Source: Bacteroides uniformis
GTDB lineage: Bacteria; Bacteroidota; Bacteroidia; Bacteroidales; Bacteroidaceae
Direction: 5' to 3'
Length of the DNA: 64,000 nucleotides
Assembly (NCBI RefSeq): GCF_025147485.1
Contig: NZ_CP102263.1
Coordinates: forward strand, 3,671,501-3,735,500
Shown here in pieces: positions 24,855-34,079 of this stretch. The translations under genes and the position numbers were made by a program. The notes beneath the pieces were generated by a model that did not search any database, was not told the origin of the DNA, and worked only from the letters and a program-made list of their open reading frames with translations. Every line of letters starts with the position of its first letter. The first letter of the stretch is position 1.

Positions 24855-26288
24855 ATGAATATAAAAGCTTGGAGCACCGCGTTGCTCATATTATGCCTAT
24901 GTCCTGCGGCTATGGCACAGAAAGCCAACCGCTATCTTGAGAAACCACTCCCACAAGGCTGGGGAAAGGATGTCTCCCATGCCATTCCCGGAGATGACAA
25001 TCTGTTCAGCAGACAGATACCACCCATTGACGACAAGTGGTGGAAAGCCTTCGATGACCCGATGCTGGATTCATTGATTACGGTAGCCTCCACTCAAAAC
25101 TATTCCGTACTTTCTGCCATGGCCCGTATGGATATGGCTAAATCCAACCTGCGGATAGAACGCGGCAGCTTTTTCCCTTCCATCTCATTGGACGGAGGAT
25201 GGGCACGGCAGCAAAGCAGCGGCAATGTCAACGCACTTCCGCAATCCATTACCGGTGCATACAGTGCCTCGCTCAACGCCAGTTGGGAGCTGGACGTATT
25301 CGGAAGTATCCGCCAACGGGTAAAGGCACAGCGGGAAACCTTCATGGCAAGCAAGGAGGAATATACCTCTGTCATGGTATCCCTCTGTGCCCAGATAGCT
25401 TCTGCCTACATCGGACTCCGCGAACTGCAGCAAGAGCTAAGTGTAGTGACCCACAATTGCCATACCCAGGCAGCCGTACTTAACATTACCGAAGTACGCT
25501 ACAAAACCGGACTGGTGTCCAAACTGGACGTTTCACAAGCCAAATCCGTATATTACAGTACCAAAGCCTCCATCCCACAACTGGAGGCAGGCATCAACCA
25601 ATACATCACGACGCTCGCAATCTTACTCGGTACTTACCCCCAGCATATCCGCCCCATATTGGAGAAGCCCGGCAAACTGCCCGACTATATGGAACCCATA
25701 GGCATCGGTGTTCCTGCCGACCTGCTGCTCCGCCGCCCCGATATACGGCAAGCCGAACGCCAAGTCAACGCGCAGGCGGCAACACTCGGCGCATCTCAAA
25801 GTGACTGGCTGCCGCAAGTGTTCCTAAAAGGTTCCATCGGCTATTCCTCCCATGACTTGAAGGACTTGACTAAACGGAACAGTATGACGTTTGAAATTGC
25901 TCCAAACATCAGCTGGACCTTATTCAGCGGTACCAAACTGGTGAATGCCACCCGTCTGGCACGTGCCCAGCTCGATGAATCCATTCACCAGTTCAACCAG
26001 ACAGTGCTTACCGCCGTGCAGGAAACGGATAATGCCATGAACTCCTATCGCAACTCCATCCAACAGATTGTTGCCATGCGCGAAGTATGCAACCAGGGAG
26101 AAGAAACTCTGAAACTCTCCCTCGATTTGTACAAACAAGGACTTACTCCCTTCCAGAACGTACTGGACGCACTACGCTCACTCCTGACATACGAAAATCA
26201 GCTGGTGCAGGCACAAGGCAGCTCCTTGCTGCATCTGATAGCCTTATACCAGGCATTGGGAGGTGGATATGAAATGAATCAGAAATAA
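24855..26288 (+). CDS. Outer-membrane efflux channel, TolC/OprM type
   Basis: A 477-residue outer-membrane factor of the NodT/OprM family with signal peptide MNIKAWSTALLILCLCPAAMAQ. Two OEP repeats are visible: DPMLDSLITVASTQNYSVLSA to WELDVFGSIRQRVKAQRE, and PADLLLRRPDIRQAERQVNAQ to ISWTLFSG, then QFNQTVLTAVQETDNAM and YKQGLTPFQNVLDALRSLL. There is no lipobox cysteine, unlike many OprM proteins. It forms the exit duct of the RND pump encoded by the next two genes. Here the channel gene comes first in the operon and carries the long leader hairpin. Confidence 0.93.
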   Translation: MNIKAWSTALLILCLCPAAMAQKANRYLEKPLPQGWGKDVSHAIPGDDNLFSRQIPPIDDKWWKAFDDPMLDSLITVASTQNYSVLSAMARMDMAKSNLRIERGSFFPSISLDGGWARQQSSGNVNALPQSITGAYSASLNASWELDVFGSIRQRVKAQRETFMASKEEYTSVMVSLCAQIASAYIGLRELQQELSVVTHNCHTQAAVLNITEVRYKTGLVSKLDVSQAKSVYYSTKASIPQLEAGINQYITTLAILLGTYPQHIRPILEKPGKLPDYMEPIGIGVPADLLLRRPDIRQAERQVNAQAATLGASQSDWLPQVFLKGSIGYSSHDLKDLTKRNSMTFEIAPNISWTLFSGTKLVNATRLARAQLDESIHQFNQTVLTAVQETDNAMNSYRNSIQQIVAMREVCNQGEETLKLSLDLYKQGLTPFQNVLDALRSLLTYENQLVQAQGSSLLHLIALYQALGGGYEMNQK

Positions 26289-26313
26289 GAATATAAACTA
26301 AACCGAACCGTAT

Positions 26314-27417
26314 ATGAAAAATCAAATGTACATCACCCTGCTCATCCTGCCATTGCTGGCAACGGGATGCGGGGGAAGGAAAGAAACGGCACAAACGATG
26401 CCCGTTCCCGAGATAAGCGTGGCCCGTCCGACAGTGCAGAACATTACGCTGACGAAAGAATATCCGGGCTACCTGACTTCTGAAAAGACCGTAGACCTGG
26501 TAGGCAGAGTCAGCGGAACCTTACAGACCATCGCTTACGCTCCCGGCAGCCGGGTACGCCAGGGACAAGTACTTTTTGTCATCGAACCGACAGTCTATCA
26601 AGACAATGTGCGGCAGGCAGAAGCAGAACTCAACACTGCCCGCGCCAACCTGGAATACGCCCAAAACAACTACACACGTATGCAGGAAGCCATGAAAAGC
26701 GATGCTGTAAGCCGTATACAAGTGCTGCAAGCACAATCCAACGTGGCAACTTCGCAGGCTGCAGTGAGCAATGCGGAAGCAGCCCTGAACACAGCACGCA
26801 CCAATCTGAGCTACTGCACCGTCCGTGCTCCCTTCGACGGCACCGTAAGCCGTAACCTGGTGGATGCCGGAGGCTATGTAGGCGGCAGCGTGCAGCCCGT
26901 CACATTGGCAACCATCTACAAAGACGACCATTTGTACACCTACTTCAATGTGGCAGACAACCAATGGCTCTCCATGCTGATGCAGCAGGGAGACAGTATC
27001 CCCCGGCAAGTGAGTGTCAGCCTGGGTAAAGACGAACTCCTCACTTATCCCGCACAGCTGGACTATCTTTCGCCCAACGTAGACTTGAACACCGGAACTT
27101 TGAACATCCGCGCCCGTCTCGACAACCCTAAAGGACTGTTGAAAAGCGGCCTCTACGTCAGCATCACCTTGCCCTACGGAGAGCAACAGCAGGCCATCCT
27201 GCTGCCGGACGCCTCCATCGGTACCGACCAGTTGGGGAAATACATATACGTAGTCAACGATTCGAATATAGTGCGCTACCGCCATATAGAAACCGGACAA
27301 CTGATAGGGGACAGCCTGCGCCAGATAAGGGCAGGCATCACTCCCCGGGAGCGCTACGTCACCAAAGCACTGATGAAGGTAAGGGATGGAATGAAAGTAC
27401 ATCCCATTGACAACTAA
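26314..27417 (+). CDS. RND efflux periplasmic adaptor (membrane fusion) lipoprotein
   Basis: A 367-residue AcrA/MexA-type adaptor with lipobox LLATGC (signal MKNQMYITLLILPLLATGC). The lipoyl half-motifs are VDLVGRVSGTLQTIAYAPGSRV and VRAPFDGTVSRNLVDAGGYV, with a coiled-coil hairpin between them (YQDNVRQAEAELNTARANLE, NVATSQAAVSNAEAAL). Beta-barrel and membrane-proximal regions follow (YLSPNVDLNTGTLNIRARLDN; GLYVSITLP). It bridges the inner-membrane pump and the outer channel. It is 25 bp from both neighbours, so clearly in the operon. Confidence 0.95.
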   Translation: MKNQMYITLLILPLLATGCGGRKETAQTMPVPEISVARPTVQNITLTKEYPGYLTSEKTVDLVGRVSGTLQTIAYAPGSRVRQGQVLFVIEPTVYQDNVRQAEAELNTARANLEYAQNNYTRMQEAMKSDAVSRIQVLQAQSNVATSQAAVSNAEAALNTARTNLSYCTVRAPFDGTVSRNLVDAGGYVGGSVQPVTLATIYKDDHLYTYFNVADNQWLSMLMQQGDSIPRQVSVSLGKDELLTYPAQLDYLSPNVDLNTGTLNIRARLDNPKGLLKSGLYVSITLPYGEQQQAILLPDASIGTDQLGKYIYVVNDSNIVRYRHIETGQLIGDSLRQIRAGITPRERYVTKALMKVRDGMKVHPIDN

Positions 27418-27442
27418 TATGAATTGATTAATACCAAAGCCT

Positions 27443-30400
27443 ATGTTTTCAAAATTCTTCATAGACCGTCCTATCTTTGCTACCGTATTGGCGCTGCTCA
27501 TCGTCGTAGCAGGACTGGTCACACTGGGCATCCTGCCCATTGCCCAATATCCGGACATCACACCACCCACCGTGCAGGTCAGTGCCGTATATCCCGGAGC
27601 CAATGCGCAGACGGTGGCACAAACCGTCGGCATCCCCATCGAGCAGCAAGTCAACGGAGTGGACGGAATGCTTTACATGTCCTCCAACTCCAGCTCATCG
27701 GGCGCTTACTCTCTTACCATTACTTTTGCCGTAGGCACAGACATTGATATGGCTACCGTGCAGGTCCAGAACCGGGTAAGCGTGGCCCAGTCGTCACTGC
27801 CTACTCCCGTTGTGGTGCAAGGCGTCACTGTGCAGAAACAGTCATCGAACATCGTGATGTTCCTCACGATGACGTCGGACAGCAAAGACTACGACGGACT
27901 TTACCTCAGCAACTATGCCAAGCTGAATCTCGTAGACCAGTTAACACGCGTGCCCGGTGTAGGCGCCGTCAATGTGATGGGAGCAGGGGACTACTCCATG
28001 CGTATCTGGCTCGACCCTGCCGCCATGCGCATCCGCTATCTTTCGCCGGCCGATGTATACCAAGCTATCCAATCACAGAATGTGGAGGTCAGCGCAGGTA
28101 ACGTAGGGCAACCCATCGGCACAGACAATAAAAATGCCTATCAATACAGCCTGACCGTAAAAGGGCGCCTTACCTCACCCGAAGAGTTCGGCAACATTAT
28201 CCTGCGTACCGAAACCGGAGGGAAGATACTCCGTCTGCGCGACGTGGCGCATATCGACCTGGGCTCGGCCTCTTACAGCGTAGTATCCCAACTGGACGGG
28301 AAACCCACCGCTGCCATCGCTATCTATCAGCAACCTGGCAGCAACTCGCTGGACGTTTCCAAAGGAGTAAAGGCAAAAATGCAGGAACTCTCGCAAAATT
28401 TCCCTGCAGGCATACAATACAATGTAACCCTGGACACTACGGATGTCATTCATGCTTCCATAGACGAAGTGATGGTGACGTTCCTTGAAACAACCCTGCT
28501 GGTAGTTCTCGTCATCTTCCTGTTCCTGCAGAACTGGCGGGCGGTCGTCATTCCCTGCATCACTATTCCGGTATCACTCATCGGCACACTGGCCGTCATG
28601 TCCTTGTTCGGCTTCTCCATCAATACGCTGACACTATTCGGACTGATACTTGCCGTGGCCATCGTGGTAGATGATGCCATTGTGGTGGTGGAGAACTCCA
28701 CGCGTCTGCTGGACACGGGGCGCTACACCTCCCGCCAGGCTGTGACCGAAGCGATGGGAGAGATTACCGGCCCCATTGTCGGGGTAGTGCTGGTGCTGCT
28801 TGCCGTATTTATCCCGACAACACTCGTCAGCGGCATATCAGGACAACTGTATAAACAGTTTGCCTTGACCATTGCAGCCAGCACCGTACTTAGCGGATTC
28901 AACTCATTGACCCTTACTCCGGCACTCTGTGCCTTGATGCTGCAACCTACCCGGCCTTCCAAAAATCCCCTATATCGGGGGTTCAACCATCTGTACGACA
29001 AGACACAAGGAGTCTACGACCGGATAGTGGAGTACCTGCTCCAACGCCCTGTCGCTTCCATCGTTTCATATGCGGTTTTCACATTGATTGCTGTCCTGCT
29101 GTTTGTCAAATGGCCGTCCACATTTGTTCCGGAAGAAGATGACGGCTATTTCCTCGCAGTGGTACAGCTTCCCCCTGCATCGAGCCTGGAGCGCACCCAA
29201 GCCGTAGGAAAGCAGATAAATAAGATTCTCGATTCTTACCCCGAAATAAAGGACTACATCGGCATATCCGGCTTCTCCGTGATGGGAGGTGGAGAGCAAA
29301 GCAATGCGGCCACTTACTTCATCGTACTGAAAAACTGGAATGAACGCAAGGGAAAGGAACATACGGCTGAAGCCGTAGTACAGCGCTTCAATATGGAAGT
29401 ATATGGCATCCAGGAAGCAGAGATATTTGCCATGGTCCCGCCTGCCATCCCCGGACTGGGAGCTACCGGAGGCCTGCAACTCCAATTGGAAGACCGCCAC
29501 AACCTCGGCGCCACCGAGATGCAGCGTGCTGTAGAGACCTTGATGGAGCATTACCGCAATTATCCGGCACTGGCATCGGTCAGCAGCCAGTACCAAGCCA
29601 ATGTACCGCAATATTTTTTGAATATAGACCGCGACAAGGTACAGTTGATGGGTATCCCGCTGAACAGTGTATTCACCGCCTTGGGTTACTATATGGGGGA
29701 GGCCTACGTCAACGACTATGTACAGTTCGGACACATCTACCAAGTGAAATTGGGGGCGGGCGACCGTGCCCAGCGTGTCATCGACGATGTTCTGAAATTG
29801 AGCGTTCCCAATGCATCGGGAGAAATGGTACCTTTCTCTTCCTTCACCCGGGTGGAAGAGCAGTTAGGCATGGACCAGATAAACAGATATAACATGTACT
29901 CCACAGCAGCCGTGACCTGCAATGTGGCTCCGGGCAGTAGTTCGGGAGAGGGTATCCGGCAAATGGAAAGTCTAATCAAAGAGCATCTCGGAGACGAGTT
30001 CGGCTATGAATGGACTTCGGTAGCCTATCAGGAGACGCAGGCGGGAACCACGACGACTGTCGTATTCGTCATGGCACTGCTGGTTGCCTTCCTTGTACTC
30101 GCCGCACAATACGAAAGCTGGACCAGTCCGGTAGCTGCCGTAATGGGACTTCCGGTTGCACTGCTCGGTGCCATGCTGGGATGCTATGTCATGGGGACTC
30201 CGGTCAGCATCTACACACAAATTGGAATCATTCTGCTTGTCGCCTTGTCTGCCAAAAACGGTATTCTGATTGTGGAGTTTGCACGTGACTTTCGTGCACA
30301 AGGCAATTCAATCCGCGATGCGGCATTCCAGGCCGGACATATCCGCCTGCGACCTATTCTGATGACATCGCTTGCATTCGTATTCGGGGTTATGCCGCTG

Positions 30401-30556
30401 CTTTTTGCAACCGGAGCAGGGGCGGGAAGCCGTATTGCACTGGGAGCCGCCGTAGTGTTCGGTATGGCACTGAATACCTTGCTTGCCACGGTCTATATTC
30501 CTAATTTCTACGAATTGATGCAGAAGTTGCAGGAGAAGTTCAGTAAGAAACAATAG
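27443..30556 (+). CDS. RND multidrug efflux permease (HAE1 family)
   Basis: A 1037-residue AcrB-type proton antiporter of the inner membrane. The start [20 protein letters not shown] is the classic first span. The proton-relay pair of aspartates is in TM4 ([19 protein letters not shown]). The RND repeat [19 protein letters not shown] closes the protein, and the second-half TM10 lysine is in [20 protein letters not shown]. Length is that of drug-exporting HAE1 pumps rather than metal exporters. Substrates are not predictable. The operon has no local regulator gene. A long hairpin follows the stop. Confidence 0.95.
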
Positions 30557-30571
30557 GGAGGATGAGCTACA

Positions 30572-30625
30572 AGTTATGGATTATGGGTTATAGGCTATCA
30601 CACTTATAGCTCATAATCCATAACT
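30572..30625 (+). terminator. Long GU-tolerant hairpin after the RND operon
   Basis: Bases 30572-30593 can pair with 30604-30625 along 22 positions in plus-strand RNA if G-U pairs are counted (core ATGGATTATG with CATAATCCAT). A short T-rich stretch (CATTTTAG) follows. Probably the operon terminator; its TTATGGATTATG composition also resembles a dispersed intergenic repeat. Confidence 0.6.
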
Positions 30626-30653
30626 CATTTTAGCAACTTGCTGCTAAAAGTTG

Positions 30654-30661
30654 TATCTTTG
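30654..30661 (+). promoter_or_regulatory. Beta-lactamase promoter (-7 element)
   Basis: TATCTTTG, a strong TAnnTTTG match, 32 bp before the ATG at 30694. No insertion sequence lies upstream to boost expression. Confidence 0.6.
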
Positions 30662-30693
30662 CGTGCGAATTGCCTCTTAAAGAAATTGAAGTT

Positions 30694-31584
30694 ATGAAAG
30701 CATATTTCATCGCCATACTTACCTTATTCACTTGTATAGCTACCGTCGTCCGGGCGCAGCAAATGTCTGAACTTGAAAACCGGATTGACAGTCTGCTCAA
30801 TGGCAAGAAAGCCACCGTTGGTATAGCCGTATGGACAGACAAAGGAGACATGCTCCGGTATAACGACCATGTACACTTCCCCTTGCTCAGTGTATTCAAA
30901 TTCCATGTGGCACTGGCCGTACTGGACAAGATGGATAAGCAAAGCATCAGTCTGGACAGCATTGTTTCCATAAAGGCATCCCAAATGCCGCCCAATACCT
31001 ACAGCCCCCTGCGGAAGAAGTTTCCCGACCAGGATTTCACGATTACGCTTAGGGAACTGATGCAATACAGCATTTCCCAAAGCGACAACAATGCCTGCGA
31101 CATCTTGATAGAATATGCAGGAGGCATCAAACATATCAATGACTATATCCACCGGTTGAGTATCGACTCCTTCAACCTCTCGGAAACAGAAGACGGCATG
31201 CACTCCAGCTTCGAGGCTGTATACCGCAACTGGAGTACTCCTTCCGCTATGGTCCGACTACTGAGAACGGCTGATGAAAAAGAGTTGTTCTCCAACAAGG
31301 AGCTGAAAGACTTCTTGTGGCAGACCATGATAGATACTGAAACCGGTGCCAACAAACTGAAAGGTATGTTGCCAGCCAAAACCGTAGTAGGACACAAGAC
31401 CGGCTCTTCCGACCGCAATGCCGACGGTATGAAAACTGCAGATAATGATGCCGGCCTCGTTATCCTTCCCGACGGCCGGAAATACTACATTGCCGCCTTC
31501 GTCATGGACTCATACGAGACGGATGAGGACAATGCGAACATCATCGCCCGCATATCACGCATGGTATATGATGCGATGAGATGA
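30694..31584 (+). CDS. cblA: Class A beta-lactamase, subgroup A2 (CblA-like cephalosporinase)
   Basis: A 296-residue periplasmic serine beta-lactamase with signal MKAYFIAILTLFTCIATVVRA. The nucleophile motif SVFK is S66-K69, the SDN loop is S130-N132, the omega-loop glutamate lies in SETEDGMHS, and the KTG motif is in VGHKTGSSDRN. SETEDGMHS and the KTGSSDRN extension mark the Bacteroidetes A2 group (CblA, CepA, CfxA). I recognise it as very close to CblA of B. uniformis, from memory. The start is the ATG at 30694 after the promoter, not the upstream frame extension. The gene sits between core genes, so it looks resident rather than mobile. Confidence 0.85.
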   Translation: MKAYFIAILTLFTCIATVVRAQQMSELENRIDSLLNGKKATVGIAVWTDKGDMLRYNDHVHFPLLSVFKFHVALAVLDKMDKQSISLDSIVSIKASQMPPNTYSPLRKKFPDQDFTITLRELMQYSISQSDNNACDILIEYAGGIKHINDYIHRLSIDSFNLSETEDGMHSSFEAVYRNWSTPSAMVRLLRTADEKELFSNKELKDFLWQTMIDTETGANKLKGMLPAKTVVGHKTGSSDRNADGMKTADNDAGLVILPDGRKYYIAAFVMDSYETDEDNANIIARISRMVYDAMR

Positions 31585-31614
31585 GAGAGGCAAGGGGGCT
31601 ATTGGTAGCTCCTC

Positions 31615-32064
31615 CTATAAGTTTTGATACTCGGGTATATCCTGCAGAAAAGTATAGCTGTTGTGCTCGTAATCTATGCGGCAACAATAATGCTGAAGCC
31701 CGTTGCTGACAATCAGATAATCCACTTTCAGCACCATGTTGTAGCGGGTAATCTGGTCGAAAACCTTTTGGGTGATTTCTATTTCAGGCGCCTTGTATTC
31801 CACAATCATCCGGGCGGTAAGGTCGCGTCGATAGAGCACTGTATCACAGCGTTTCTTTGTACCGTTCAGCTGTACCTGCACCTCATTTGCCATAAGCGCC
31901 TGCGGATACCCCTTGTGAGCAAGAAGAAAGTGGACGAAGTGCTGCCGCACCCATTCTTCAGGGGTCAAGGCGACATAACGACGACGGATTACATCGAAAA
32001 TAACATTTTTTCCGTTCCTTGCGGCAATTTTAGCATCGAATGCTGGTAGGTTTAACGATAACAT
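31615..32064 (-). CDS. Small HsdR N-terminal-like protein (HSDR_N_2), PD-(D/E)xK fold
   Basis: A 149-residue standalone protein resembling the nuclease domain at the N-terminus of type I restriction HsdR. The likely catalytic residues are Glu in NEVQVQLNG, Asp in RCDTVLY and Glu-x-Lys in VEYKAPE. There is no helicase, methylase or specificity gene nearby, so it is not a restriction system. In Bacteroidetes as I know them this gene is commonly found near holA, which is the case here (divergent from amn-holA). The catalytic pattern looks intact; its function is unknown. Confidence 0.8.
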   Translation of the reverse strand: MLSLNLPAFDAKIAARNGKNVIFDVIRRRYVALTPEEWVRQHFVHFLLAHKGYPQALMANEVQVQLNGTKKRCDTVLYRRDLTARMIVEYKAPEIEITQKVFDQITRYNMVLKVDYLIVSNGLQHYCCRIDYEHNSYTFLQDIPEYQNL

Positions 32065-32068
32065 TTAC

Positions 32069-32109
32069 TACATTTGTAAGTTAAATAATGGTTCCCGTCT
32101 TTTGGGAAC
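32069..32109 (+). promoter_or_regulatory. amn promoter and leader hairpin
   Basis: TACATTTG at 32069-32076 is a -7 match. The leader then contains GTTCCC (32091-32096) and GGGAAC (32104-32109), a perfect 6-bp stem around GTCTTTT, close to the predicted transcript start. Confidence 0.5.
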
Positions 32110-32128
32110 ACAAATTTAATGAAATCTT

Positions 32129-32905
32129 ATGAAAACAAAAGAAGAAATCGTAGCCAATTGGCTGCCCCGTTACACAAAGCGTAACCTGGAGGATTTTGGA
32201 GAGTACATTCTGTTGACCAACTTCAACAAGTACGTAGAGATTTTCGCAGAAAAGTTCAATGTTCCCATTCTCGGTAAAGATGCCAACATGATATCTGCCA
32301 GTGCAGAAGGAATGACCATCATTAATTTTGGTATGGGAAGTCCTAATGCCGCCATTATCATGGACTTGCTGAGTGCTATCAAGCCCAAGGCATGTCTGTT
32401 TCTGGGTAAGTGCGGCGGTATAGACAAGAAAAATAGAATAGGGGACCTCATCCTTCCCATTGCCGCCATCCGTGGCGAGGGTACCTCCAACGACTACTTC
32501 CCACCTGAAGTCCCGTCACTCCCGGCATTTATGCTGCAACGTGCCGTTTCTTCTGCCATCCGCGATTATGCCCGTGACTACTGGACCGGTACCGTATACA
32601 CCACCAACCGCCGCATTTGGGAACATGACGAGGAATTCAAAGAATATCTGAAGAAAACCCGTGCCATGGCTGTCGATATGGAAACGGCAACCCTATTCAG
32701 CTGCGGTTTTGCCAATCATATTCCCACGGGAGCTCTTCTGCTGGTTTCAGACCAACCGATGATTCCGGAAGGTGTAAAAACCGATAAAAGCGACAATCTG
32801 GTGACCCAGAATTATGTAAAGGAGCATGTTGAAATCGGCATCGCATCCTTGCGCATGATTATTGATGAAAAGAAAACCGTAAAACACTTGAAGTTCGACT
32901 GGTAA
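32129..32905 (+). CDS. amn: AMP nucleosidase
   Basis: A 258-residue phosphorylase-superfamily enzyme that hydrolyses AMP to adenine and ribose 5-phosphate. The length is that of the short Bacteroidetes form, lacking the extra N-terminal domain of the 484-residue E. coli enzyme. Nucleoside-binding features are NFGMGSPNAAIIMDLL, FLGKCGGIDKKNRIGDLILP, AVDMETATLFSCGFAN and LLVSDQPM. It is followed after 41 bp by holA and lies divergent from the HsdR-N-like gene. It may balance adenylate pools; the assignment over uridine phosphorylase rests on the DMETATLF and FGMGSPNAA pattern. Confidence 0.88.
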   Translation: MKTKEEIVANWLPRYTKRNLEDFGEYILLTNFNKYVEIFAEKFNVPILGKDANMISASAEGMTIINFGMGSPNAAIIMDLLSAIKPKACLFLGKCGGIDKKNRIGDLILPIAAIRGEGTSNDYFPPEVPSLPAFMLQRAVSSAIRDYARDYWTGTVYTTNRRIWEHDEEFKEYLKKTRAMAVDMETATLFSCGFANHIPTGALLLVSDQPMIPEGVKTDKSDNLVTQNYVKEHVEIGIASLRMIIDEKKTVKHLKFDW

Positions 32906-32946
32906 TCCGTTACGGGACATCCCTCGTATAGCACTTACTTTATTAT

Positions 32947-33966
32947 ATGGCAAAACAAGAAACAACCTGTGATGATATTCTAAAAGAGTTGAGAGCCAAG
33001 CAATACCGCCCCGTCTACTATCTCATGGGCGAGGAATCGTATTACATAGACCTCATCTCCGACTATATTGTAGACAACGTTCTCACTGACACCGAAAAGG
33101 TATTCAACCTGACCGTAGTCTACGGTGCAGATGTCGATATAGCCACTGTCATCAATGCGGCCAAGCGCTATCCGATGATGTCCGAACGCCAGGTCGTAGT
33201 CGTAAAGGAAGCGCAGGCCATCCGCAACATGGAGGAGCTTTCATACTACCTGCAAAAACCGTTGAACTCCACCATTCTTGTTCTATGCCACAAACATGGG
33301 GTGCTGGACAGAAGAAAGAAGCTGGCGGCCGAAATAGAGAAGGTGGGAGTTCTATTCGAATCCAAGAAGGTGAAGGATGCCCAGTTACCGGCATTCATCA
33401 CCTCATACATGAAGCGCAAAGGTGTAGACTTGGATCCTAAAGCCACCTCCATGCTTGCCGATTTCGTAGGTACGGACCTCAGCCGCCTTACAGGAGAACT
33501 GGAAAAACTGATTATAACTCTTCCAAAAGGTCAGACACGCGTCACCCCCGAACAGATAGAACGTAACATCGGAATCAGTAAGGATTATAATAACTTTGAA
33601 CTTCGCAGTGCCATTGTAGAAAAAGACATACTAAAGGCCAATAAAATAATAAAATATTTTGAAGAAAATCCGAAAACAAACCCTATCCAGATGACTTTAT
33701 CTTTACTTTTCGGCTTCTTCTCCAACTTGATGTTGGCTTATTATGCACCCGAAAAGACGGAGCAGGGTATTGCCAGTTTCATAGGATTAAAGACTCCCTG
33801 GCAGTCGCGCGAATACCTAAGTGCCATGCGCCGTTACAGCGGAGTAAAGACCATGCAGATAATCGGAGAAATTCGATATGCAGATGCCAAATCCAAAGGA
33901 GTAGGAAATTCCTCCCTAAGCGATGGAGATATCCTCCGGGAATTGGTCTTTAAGATTCTACATTAA
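32947..33966 (+). CDS. holA: DNA polymerase III subunit delta
   Basis: A 339-residue clamp-loader delta subunit that opens the beta clamp. Family features are RPVYYLMGEESYYIDLISDYI at the start, the AAA+-like domain with PMMSERQVVVVKEAQ, the domain II segment MLADFVGTDLSRLTGELEKLI, and the C-terminal collar helix region (KTPWQSREYLSAMRRYSG). As in all delta subunits there is no functional Walker A. It is downstream of amn in the same direction and ends before a clear terminator. A Bacteroides genome normally has one copy. Confidence 0.93.
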   Translation: MAKQETTCDDILKELRAKQYRPVYYLMGEESYYIDLISDYIVDNVLTDTEKVFNLTVVYGADVDIATVINAAKRYPMMSERQVVVVKEAQAIRNMEELSYYLQKPLNSTILVLCHKHGVLDRRKKLAAEIEKVGVLFESKKVKDAQLPAFITSYMKRKGVDLDPKATSMLADFVGTDLSRLTGELEKLIITLPKGQTRVTPEQIERNIGISKDYNNFELRSAIVEKDILKANKIIKYFEENPKTNPIQMTLSLLFGFFSNLMLAYYAPEKTEQGIASFIGLKTPWQSREYLSAMRRYSGVKTMQIIGEIRYADAKSKGVGNSSLSDGDILRELVFKILH

Positions 33967-34041
33967 CTTCCATACAGCATCCTTTTCCATAAAAGGGGAA
34001 AAGCATAAAACAGACTGATTTAATATCATTATGTCATTTTT

Positions 34042-34065
34042 AGGGGGATTTATCCCCCTTTTTTC
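34042..34065 (+). terminator. Terminator after holA
   Basis: AGGGGGA pairs with TCCCCCT around TTTA, followed by TTTTTT. Confidence 0.88.
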
Positions 34066-34079
34066 TATTTCGGTCCTTA

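Noticed and set aside
26521..27654. 377-codon minus-strand open frame in the efflux operon
   Set aside because: It is antisense to the adaptor and permease genes, with shadow composition rich in Cys, Val and Gly; no start context or motif.
31615..32064. Type I restriction-modification locus
   Set aside because: Only a 149-residue HsdR N-terminal-like protein is present; helicase, HsdM and HsdS are absent.
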